From positions 496,001 through 560,000 of the forward strand of contig NZ_RCWN01000001.1 of NCBI RefSeq assembly GCF_003668555.1: DNA of 64,000 bases. Direction: 5' to 3'. The position numbers and the translations under genes are program-made. This document shows positions 56,163 to 64,000 of this stretch, in pieces (positions within the stretch are counted from its first letter, which is position 1; every line of letters begins with the position of its first letter). The stretch comes from Notoacmeibacter ruber (GTDB taxonomy: Bacteria; Pseudomonadota; Alphaproteobacteria; Rhizobiales; Rhizobiaceae). Under the pieces are notes generated by a model. It was given only the letters and a program-made list of their open reading frames with translations, was not told where the DNA came from and did no database searches.

Positions 56163-56567
56163 TCAGCCGCGGTCGACCGAGAAGCGCCCGGCGCCGACGG
56201 CGGCAAAGGCCAGATAGCCGCCGGCCATGGCGAGGTTCTTCATGAAGCTGGTGATCTGCTGCTGGTCGTCCGGCTGAAAGTGGAAAACGAAAGCCGTGAA
56301 AAGGCAGAAGGCTGCCAAAGCAGCCGCCGTCGAGCGGGTCATGAACCCGATCAGCAGCAGAATGCCGGCCACGGTTTCGAACAGACCTGCCGCCCAGGCC
56401 ATGATGACCGGATAGGGCAAGCCGACGGACTCGATGTAACCGGCCGTGCCTTCGATCCCCATCAGCTTCTGTATGCCGGTTGCGATAAAAATACCGGCGG
56501 CCAGAATGCGCCCTATCAGCAAAAAGACATCATTGTTGGCGCGTTTCGTGGCTAGCGTGTCGGCCAT
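56163..56567 (-). CDS. DoxX family membrane protein
   Basis: The 134-residue protein has four membrane helices with FLLIGRILAAGIFIATGIQKL at the N-terminus and AAGLFETVAGILLLIGF, the DoxX pattern. Members take part in redox or thiosulfate-related functions, but for this protein the role is unknown. Confidence 0.85.
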   Translation of the reverse strand: MADTLATKRANNDVFLLIGRILAAGIFIATGIQKLMGIEGTAGYIESVGLPYPVIMAWAAGLFETVAGILLLIGFMTRSTAAALAAFCLFTAFVFHFQPDDQQQITSFMKNLAMAGGYLAFAAVGAGRFSVDRG

Positions 56568-56669
56568 AGCTAAAATGCCCCCTCCATTCAGTGCGTTAGG
56601 CGGTCCTGAAAGATCGCAACCACTTATAACGCGGGTCGAGGGCCGGCAATAGGTGCGGTCGTTACCTTT

Positions 56670-57449
56670 CTATCCAAGCACGCCGAAATATCGGGCAAAC
56701 TGGTAAATCGCGAGCACGAAGATTAACGTTCCTACACTGCGCAGGAGCACCTTCTCGGGTATCTTTCGGACGAGGATGCCGGCCATTGGGGCGGCCAGCA
56801 ATCCGCCGACAACAAGTCCGCCGACCGCGCTGAGATTGTCCATCAGATCGCCGGCCTCTTCCCAATGCCCAGTGAGGATGGCCGTGACGAACGAAGCCGA
56901 AACGGCCAGCGTGACAAGAAATTCCGTCGTATTGACGGTGCCGATCACATAGCGTGGCGCGCCGCCGGCGCCAAGGAGCCCGGTCGTCACGACAGGTCCC
57001 CAGCCACCGCCGCCGACCGCATCGAAAAAGCCGCCCGCAGCGCCGAGCGGCGCGACCACCGCGCCCTGGACCGGCTTGCTCGGAATTTTCTTGAAGGAGC
57101 GGAAGAAAAGATAGCTGCCGATGAGAAGCATATAGCCCGCGATGAAGGGGCGCATGACCGATCCGTCGAAAGACGTCAGGACGTAGGTACCGACAACCCC
57201 GCCGAGAATGCCGAAAGGGGCGAGGTGCCAGAACAGCTTCCAGTCGATGTTGCGGTTGGCGATGTGCGAAGTACCGGATGCCGCAGTGGTAAAAAGTTCA
57301 GCGCCATGGGTTGCGGCCGAGGCCTGTGCGGGTGCGAAACCAAAGGTGAGGAGTGTGGTGGTTGCGACCACGCCGTAGGCCATGCCAAGGGCTCCGTCCA
57401 CAGCTTGAGCAACGAAGCCGACAAAGGCGAAAATAAGAAAGGTGATCAT
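56670..57449 (-). CDS. TauE/SafE (TSUP) family transporter
   Basis: The 259-residue protein has about eight membrane helices and the family repeat GALGMAYGVVATTTLLTFG near residue 20 and GGGWGPVVTTGLLGAGG near residue 145. TSUP members export sulfite, organosulfur compounds or other organic acids. The substrate here is not decided. Confidence 0.85.
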   Translation of the reverse strand: MITFLIFAFVGFVAQAVDGALGMAYGVVATTTLLTFGFAPAQASAATHGAELFTTAASGTSHIANRNIDWKLFWHLAPFGILGGVVGTYVLTSFDGSVMRPFIAGYMLLIGSYLFFRSFKKIPSKPVQGAVVAPLGAAGGFFDAVGGGGWGPVVTTGLLGAGGAPRYVIGTVNTTEFLVTLAVSASFVTAILTGHWEEAGDLMDNLSAVGGLVVGGLLAAPMAGILVRKIPEKVLLRSVGTLIFVLAIYQFARYFGVLG

Positions 57450-57694
57450 GAGGCGTGAAGTCCCGATTGAGTTGGTACTTCACACTACACTGGCCGCTAA
57501 CCGACAGCGCGATAGGTTTTTTCCAAAGAGATTCGGTTGGCAGCAGTTTCGTCGCGTTCTTTGAGCCATTGCCAGCCGAAACCAGCCGTATAATTCGCTA
57601 AGGTCTCTGGGGCGGCTTGGACTGATATTCTGCTATTGTGTCACAGGTGGCCTCGCGCAAAAAAGCGCAAATCACGGAATCAAAGGAAATGGCA

Positions 57695-57997
57695 ATGTCG
57701 GATCGACGCCTCGCGCAGCAATGTCAGACAATGAAGGAGTTGCGCACGCAGATCGACGTGATCGATGCCGAACTGATGGATCTTCTGGCGCAGCGTGTCA
57801 CCTATATCGACCGGGCCATCGAACTGAAGCAGATCGAGAAACTGCCCGCGCGCGTCCCTGCTCGGGTTGAGGAAGTGCTCGCGAATGTGCGCCGCACCGC
57901 AGCGAACCACGGCTTCGATCCTGATCTTGCCGAGACGATCTGGCATGAAATCATCGAATGGTCGATCGAGCGCGAAAGCAGGGTCATAGCCGACTAA
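57695..57997 (+). CDS. Chorismate mutase, AroQ type
   Basis: The 100-residue protein converts chorismate to prephenate. The core LRTQIDVIDAELMDLLAQRV and YIDRAIELKQ matches the AroQ fold; further conserved residues include RVEEVLANVR and AETIWHEIIEW. ATG 57695 has AAAGGAA upstream; ATG 57689 is a close alternative. It is divergent from the TSUP gene. Confidence 0.88.
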   Translation: MSDRRLAQQCQTMKELRTQIDVIDAELMDLLAQRVTYIDRAIELKQIEKLPARVPARVEEVLANVRRTAANHGFDPDLAETIWHEIIEWSIERESRVIAD

Positions 57998-58045
57998 CCC
58001 TGTTTGGTTGTCGCGTGGGATTGGCCATCAGGCGGAGAAAAAGAC

Positions 58046-59008
58046 CTATTGCTCGAGCTGTTCGACCAGTTCGACACGCCGGTTGAGTTGCCGGCCGGCT
58101 TCGTTCTCGTTCGAAGCGAGTGGCGCCAAAGGCCCGACCCCTCCCGAGCGCAGTCGGTCGGCCTCGACGCCATATTGTTCGATGAGAGCGCGGACGATCG
58201 ATGCGGACCGATCTGCCGATAGCGACATGTTCATATCGAATGAACCGGTATCGTCGGTATGGCCCACCACGTAGAATTTGCCCGGCCGAGCAGCCAGCAC
58301 CTTGGCGATAATGTCCATGGATGCGGCCGATGAGGGACGGATCGTTGCGCTGCCCGTATCGAACTTGACGCCGTACAGGATCGCCTTTCCAGCCTCCTCA
58401 ATATCCGCGGTCAGGCTTTCCTCGCTGATCGATACCGTGTCCTCCTCCATGGCGGCGGATGTGGCTTCCTCCATCATATAGATACGCGCCTGGCTGCTCA
58501 TGATGAGGGTAAACACGGTCTCCTGACCGTCCTTCGAGCGTGACGCGGATATGTAATGCGCGGGAAAGACCGCGATCTTCTGCACGTCGAGCGCCGCATT
58601 GCGCTGTGGGTTGTCGAGAAGAGGATAGCCACGCTTCTGGAGGCGGTTGCTTTCGAAAAGCTTCATCAGCGCTTTCTCTTTCGCAGAGAATTGCGGCACC
58701 TCGGTATTGACCAGAATGTCGAACCCGGCGGCTTTCAGCGCGTTCTCGAAGCTGCGCTCGATTTCAAGGGGCGATTTTTCCTCGGGCCATTTGAGGACGC
58801 CGACCCGAACTTGACCTTCAATCGTGCCGGTCTCGGCATCGTCTTCTCCGACCTCGCGCAGATAGGTCAACCGGTCGAACTCGGATGTGTATTGCGCAAT
58901 GTAGTCCGAGCCGGCGAAGGGCTGGACGATAGTCTGCTCCTGGGACAGCGCCGGGGCGGCGAAGAGCACGCCGCAGATCAGGGCGCCATGGCGTAGGATG
59001 CGGAACAT
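58046..59008 (-). CDS. OmpA family protein
   Basis: The 320-residue protein has a signal peptide (LRHGALICGVLFAAPALS) and ends with an OmpA-like peptidoglycan-binding domain: FDTGSATIRPSSAASMDIIA, VVGHTDDTGSFDMNMSLS and LNRRVELVEQ. The N-terminal 190 residues are of unknown function. It probably anchors the outer membrane or a periplasmic partner to peptidoglycan. Confidence 0.87.
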   Translation of the reverse strand: MFRILRHGALICGVLFAAPALSQEQTIVQPFAGSDYIAQYTSEFDRLTYLREVGEDDAETGTIEGQVRVGVLKWPEEKSPLEIERSFENALKAAGFDILVNTEVPQFSAKEKALMKLFESNRLQKRGYPLLDNPQRNAALDVQKIAVFPAHYISASRSKDGQETVFTLIMSSQARIYMMEEATSAAMEEDTVSISEESLTADIEEAGKAILYGVKFDTGSATIRPSSAASMDIIAKVLAARPGKFYVVGHTDDTGSFDMNMSLSADRSASIVRALIEQYGVEADRLRSGGVGPLAPLASNENEAGRQLNRRVELVEQLEQ

Positions 59009-59110
59009 GCCGGCTTCTCCTTCTCATCATTGGTCGGGGAAGCTGAACTTTCGCAAGGGAAGAGGCAAGACAAATTATCTTGATGAGATTTGATCGTGCG
59101 CTTCGAACCT

Positions 59111-59141
59111 AAAGAAAGGGGGCGGCCCGAAGGCCGCCCCC
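59111..59141 (-). terminator. Terminator of groESL
   Basis: GGGGGCGGCC / GGCCGCCCCC is a perfect 10-bp stem with a 4-base loop; on the minus strand it is followed by TTTCTTTAG. Confidence 0.85.
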
Positions 59142-59171
59142 ACATCATTTTGGTATTGGCTCGGGCCGGGC

Positions 59172-60845
<1,674 letters not shown>

Positions 60846-60885
60846 TCAGATCAGGATGTACGGAACGGTTCGTCAGGATGGGGGA

Positions 60886-61182
60886 TCAGGAGACCACGCC
60901 CATAATGTCGCTCTCCTTCATGATGAGGAGGTCCTGACCGTTCAGCTTGACTTCGGTGCCACTCCACTTGCCGAAGAGGACGCGATCACCGACTTTGACG
61001 TCGAGAGCATTGACCTTGCCGCTGTCATCACGAGCGCCGGGCCCAACGGCCACGACTTCGCCTTCCTGCGGCTTTTCCTTGGCAGTGTCCGGAATGATGA
61101 TGCCGCCGGCGGTCTTTTCCTCGGATTCGACGCGCTTGACCACGACGCGATCATGAAGCGGACGGAAATTTGTATCGGCCAT
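60886..61182 (-). CDS. groES: Co-chaperonin GroES
   Basis: The 98-residue protein has [20 protein letters not shown], then the mobile loop [18 protein letters not shown], and ends in [12 protein letters not shown] 61182 follows AAGGG; a TTG three codons earlier is not needed. It is first in the operon, under a CIRCE element. Confidence 0.97.
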   Translation of the reverse strand: MADTNFRPLHDRVVVKRVESEEKTAGGIIIPDTAKEKPQEGEVVAVGPGARDDSGKVNALDVKVGDRVLFGKWSGTEVKLNGQDLLIMKESDIMGVVS

Positions 61183-61249
61183 GTTATTCAAACCCTTGGC
61201 TGTTACGTTTCTGCGAAACGATGAAACCTCGGCGTCGGCCGAGGTCGCT

Positions 61250-61276
61250 TTGGCACTCCCTTTAGGCGAGTGCTAA
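61250..61276 (-). promoter_or_regulatory. CIRCE element (HrcA operator)
   Basis: On the minus strand TTAGCACTC-N9-GAGTGCCAA, one mismatch from the canonical CIRCE repeat, lies in the groES leader. HrcA repressor binds it at normal temperature. hrcA itself is not in the window. Confidence 0.92.
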
Positions 61277-61285
61277 CGGCCGTCG

Positions 61286-61314
61286 AGGTAAGGGTGAAGC
61301 CATCCGCTGTCAAG
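61286..61314 (-). promoter_or_regulatory. groESL promoter
   Basis: CTTGAC (61309-61314), a 17-base spacer and TTACCT (61286-61291) just before CIRCE. CTTGAC also suits the heat-shock sigma factor RpoH of alphaproteobacteria. A further 8-bp leader hairpin (ACCTCGGC / GCCGAGGT) is at 61226-61245. Confidence 0.55.
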
Positions 61315-61363
61315 AATTTCGTCCGCAAATTTTTGCGGTCGGGGATGCTGATCCGCGATATGG

Positions 61364-62557
61364 TTATGAAGAACCGGCTTCGCCAGGGGGTACCTGGCGT
61401 CGGAGTGGGCGAGGGATGCCGAAATGATGGCCGCTCATGTAGCGAAAGCCCCGGTCCAGAAGGGCGACGGCATCTTCTTCCCCATGGACATGCGTCACGA
61501 TGATGTCCATGCCGAGCGGTCCGCATATAAAGCCATATCGCTCGCTGTCTGGCTCGCTGAGGATCGCCTTCGCGGAGAGTTTGAGCCAGCGTATATCGGC
61601 TTCCGCCAGAGCTCTTATATCGCTTTCGGGAAAGCTGTCCGCCTCGCAGGCCAGCAATGGCCGCCAGTCATCGGCGAAATAGGGCGGCGCCTGTTCCAGA
61701 ATATCGTCGAGCGATACGGAAAGGATCAGTCCATCCGGCAGGGCCCTATCTCCTGTGCCAACCAGATCCTCAACGGATCGCTCTTTCGCAGCCCGCAAAA
61801 AGGACCCGCTTACCGCCACATGGATGGGGTGACCATGCTGTTCGCCCTCTTTCCTGTCGAACTGTCGGGCCGCCTCAATGGACCTTGCGAGGAGAAGCTG
61901 GCTCAAACGCGACTGGACACTGTCCGGCAAGTGGTCCGCCCGCTGAATATCGATCGTCTGGTCACCTGCTCTGAGTGAGGCATAAGCCTCGAAGGCCATC
62001 GGTGTCATCTCGATCACATCAACGATTGGCAAAAGACTGAGGCGTCCTTGGCCGGTCTCGATCATCTCACGTAGCGTGCCGGCGTCGGTATCAGGGCGGG
62101 AAGGCGTGGCTGATTGCTCGATCTTGATGGGAACGATCTTGCCCGGCTGCGTCTTCGTTCCGCCGGCCTCCGGTGGCGAAGGCGGCAATCCTGCGTCTTC
62201 GTCCGTCGCCAACTGTTTCTGCATGGTCATGATGTCGCGATGCGTGGCTCGAGCGAGGTCGGCCATGGAAAGCGCCGCTACATCCGCCCGATTGGCGAAA
62301 TCGGAAAGGGCGCGGTCGATCGCCACCAGTCGATCCTCGATCTGCTTTTCCACGCGACTGGCGCGGAGCAGGGCGACGAGGGAAATGACGAGCGAAAGAG
62401 CCGCGATCAGCAGGCTCACCACGAGAACGTCGCGGACGACAAGGCTGGAGAAATCAGGATTGGCCGAGAGGATAGGCGTCAGCACCTGATAGATGGTGAA
62501 GAAAAGGATGACGACGAAAAGAGCGAAAAGGACTTTCCGCATTGCGCTACCCCGCAT
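61364..62557 (-). CDS. EAL-domain protein, degenerate
   Basis: The 397-residue protein has two N-terminal membrane helices (VLFALFVVILFFTIYQVL and VLVVSLLIAALSLVISLVALL), a short coiled coil, and a C-terminal EAL-like domain. The phosphodiesterase metal-binding motifs are altered: EAL is replaced by EAY in AFEAYASLR, the DDFGTG block reads CEADSFPE, and EGVET is THVHGEE. It is probably not a c-di-GMP phosphodiesterase and may bind c-di-GMP or a partner instead. The start at ATG 62557 follows GGAGG; the longer frame to 62605 is rejected. Confidence 0.8.
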   Translation of the reverse strand: MRGSAMRKVLFALFVVILFFTIYQVLTPILSANPDFSSLVVRDVLVVSLLIAALSLVISLVALLRASRVEKQIEDRLVAIDRALSDFANRADVAALSMADLARATHRDIMTMQKQLATDEDAGLPPSPPEAGGTKTQPGKIVPIKIEQSATPSRPDTDAGTLREMIETGQGRLSLLPIVDVIEMTPMAFEAYASLRAGDQTIDIQRADHLPDSVQSRLSQLLLARSIEAARQFDRKEGEQHGHPIHVAVSGSFLRAAKERSVEDLVGTGDRALPDGLILSVSLDDILEQAPPYFADDWRPLLACEADSFPESDIRALAEADIRWLKLSAKAILSEPDSERYGFICGPLGMDIIVTHVHGEEDAVALLDRGFRYMSGHHFGIPRPLRRQVPPGEAGSS

Positions 62558-62666
62558 GGCTGGTCGCCTCCTTTTTATGATGAGATGCCAAACATCGCCA
62601 GCCATGGTGACTTGTCTTTAGCCATGGTCTAGATGCAGCGCGAAACAATCAATCCAAAGGGATCCC

Positions 62667-63509
62667 ATGGCCTGGCAGCCCCCGCTCATGATCGACGCGC
62701 TCGAAGACGTATCCGGTGCGTACTCTCTTCTCCTGTGCGATGTCTGGGGCGTCGTTCACAATGGCGTCCGGCCCTATGACCGGGGCTGTGCGGCGCTGAC
62801 ACGCGCCCGGAGCCAGGGAAAGACCGTCGTGCTGATTACCAATTCGCCGCGCCGCGCCGATGCCGTAAGCGAACAGATGGTGCAGATCGGGGTGCCGGAC
62901 GACGCCTGGGACGCCATCGTCACCTCGGGCGACGTCACGCGCAGGCTGATCGCCGAAGGGGCGAAGCGCATCTTTCATATCGGCACGGAAGCCGAACTCC
63001 ATATCTATGACGGTCTCGATGTTGAACTCGTCTCGAAAGAAGAGGCTGACGTCATCGTCTCCACCGGCCTCATCAATGATGAGGAAGAGACGCTCGACGA
63101 TTACGATGCCATGCTGAACGAATTTGCAGCGCGCGAACTGCCGATGATCTGCGCCAATCCGGACCTCAAGGTGCGTCGCGGTGATATCGTGGTGCCTTGC
63201 GCCGGTGCTCTTGCGCAAGCCTATGAAGAGCGCGGCGGCCTGGTTCGGGTGGCCGGCAAGCCGCATGGCCCGATCTATGACGCCGCGCTCGATCTGGCAG
63301 CGAATAGCGCGGGTCGCTCCTTTGCGAAATCGGATGCGCTTGCCATCGGTGACGGTGTCCCGACCGACGTTCGCGGCGCGATCGCGCAGAACATTGACTG
63401 CCTTTTCGTCACGGGCGGCGAGGCGAGCATCGAGGGCGATATCGATACGTTCGAACTTCTGAAGGCGGAAGGGATGCGCCCGGTCGCCGCTATGACGCAA
63501 CTCGTCTGA
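62667..63509 (+). CDS. TIGR01459-type HAD-IIA hydrolase
   Basis: The 280-residue protein is an HAD phosphatase of the NagD-like class IIA. Motif I is LLCDVWGVVHNGVRPY (residues 17-32), motif II lies in VLITNSPRRAD, and motif III/IV in LAIGDGVPTDVRGA near residue 228. The substrate is unknown. AAAGGGA precedes ATG 62667. It lies 4 bases before ribF, an arrangement common in Rhizobiales. Confidence 0.88.
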   Translation: MAWQPPLMIDALEDVSGAYSLLLCDVWGVVHNGVRPYDRGCAALTRARSQGKTVVLITNSPRRADAVSEQMVQIGVPDDAWDAIVTSGDVTRRLIAEGAKRIFHIGTEAELHIYDGLDVELVSKEEADVIVSTGLINDEEETLDDYDAMLNEFAARELPMICANPDLKVRRGDIVVPCAGALAQAYEERGGLVRVAGKPHGPIYDAALDLAANSAGRSFAKSDALAIGDGVPTDVRGAIAQNIDCLFVTGGEASIEGDIDTFELLKAEGMRPVAAMTQLV

Positions 63510-63513
63510 TCCG

Positions 63514-64000
63514 ATGGCAATATCTCGCATCGATCACTGCCGGGACCTGCCCGCCGAACTTCGCGGCGGCATCATCGCCATTGGCAATTTTGACGGCGTG
63601 CATCGCGGCCATCAGGCCGTGCTGACAATGGCGCGGGCTGAAGCCGACAAGATCGGCGCGCCGTTGATCGTGCTGACCTTCGAGCCTCACCCACGCGCCT
63701 TCTTTTCGAAGGAGACGGTTTACCGGCTGACACCGCCCTCGCTAAGGGCTCGTCTTCTGGAAGCGCTCGGCGTCACGGCCGTCGTCGAGCAAGAGTTTGA
63801 TGACGAATTCGCGGCCCTTTCGCCGGAGGCCTTTATCGAGAAGATGCTCTGCGAGGGACTCGGTGCGCGCGCGGTTATCGTCGGCCATGATTTCCATTTC
63901 GGTCACAAGCGCGCCGGCACGCCCGATATGCTCGCTGACGAGGGAAAACGGCGCGGCTTCGATGTGGAGATCGTCGAACCGGAAACGGCAGAAGACGGAT
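63514..64000 (+). CDS. ribF: Riboflavin kinase/FAD synthetase, N-terminal part
   Basis: The gene starts at ATG 63514 and runs off the window. The 162 residues seen form the FAD synthetase domain: IAIGNFDGVHRGHQAVL (HxGH-type nucleotidyltransferase motif, residues 20-36), LTFEPHPRAFF and RAVIVGHDFHFGHKRAG. The riboflavin kinase domain is beyond the window. Confidence 0.95.
   Translation, partial: MAISRIDHCRDLPAELRGGIIAIGNFDGVHRGHQAVLTMARAEADKIGAPLIVLTFEPHPRAFFSKETVYRLTPPSLRARLLEALGVTAVVEQEFDDEFAALSPEAFIEKMLCEGLGARAVIVGHDFHFGHKRAGTPDMLADEGKRRGFDVEIVEPETAEDG

Overview
The window reads as chromosomal DNA of an alphaproteobacterium of the order Hyphomicrobiales (Rhizobiales). The support is gene content and organisation: zwf-pgl-edd in one operon, hisS-hisZ-hisG, a BA14K-family protein, a plant-type glutamate-cysteine ligase, a CbrA/PdhS-like kinase beside a phasin, EcfG-type (GGAAC-N16-CGTT) promoters, and a tRNA-His without a templated G-1. 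A glucosylglycerol-phosphate synthase with its phosphatase suggests a halotolerant or marine lifestyle (inference). Coding density is high, GC is high, and no prophage, transposase, CRISPR array or plasmid feature was seen. No gene-free stretch exceeds 300 bases; the longest are about 34772-35068, 17279-17558 and 13746-14012.

Layout. 1-2491: end of an iron-uptake cluster (DUF1513 protein, a Cys-containing unknown, imelysin). 2589-4100: proC and a small membrane protein. 4231-8278 (minus): Entner-Doudoroff entry operon zwf-pgl-edd. 8424-11666 (minus): putrescine utilisation (puuA-like, NTF2-like, puuB-like). 11755-17278: PAP2 phosphatase, DUF1206 protein, a small conserved protein, an ScfR-type regulator and an AsmA protein. 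17559-20413 (minus): ferric iron ABC transporter permease and binding protein, without an ATPase gene. 20551-24891: CbrA-like kinase and phasin, with a clear promoter and operator upstream of the phasin. 25072-29997: tRNA-His, then an SbcD/YhaO-like nuclease and a YhaN-like ATPase. 30000-34771 (minus): xseA, a DUF937-like protein, gshA, rsmE. 35069-35206: a 45-residue exported peptide behind an EcfG promoter. 35280-38214 (minus): lutABC lactate oxidation. 38282-39627: a frameshifted DUF3422 gene. 39637-44764: LysR regulator divergent from glcDEF. 44915-47214: glucosylglycerol synthesis. 47211-49549: L,D-transpeptidase, tag, BA14K protein. 49713-53200: hisS-hisZ-hisG. 53389-59008: DUF2339 membrane protein, DoxX, TSUP transporter, chorismate mutase, OmpA-like protein. 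59172-61182 (minus): groESL under a CIRCE element. 61364-64000: degenerate EAL protein, HAD hydrolase, and the start of ribF.

Together this is core metabolism (sugar acids, C2/C3 acid oxidation, polyamines, histidine, glutathione) with iron acquisition and stress functions. No large undescribed system stands out. The most unusual signals are an AT-rich, divergent patch inside the histidyl-tRNA synthetase insertion domain in a genome with a non-canonical tRNA-His, two perfect general-stress promoters in front of small secreted proteins, a terminator-bounded stretch at 17360-17556 that may be a small RNA, and a broken DUF3422 gene.
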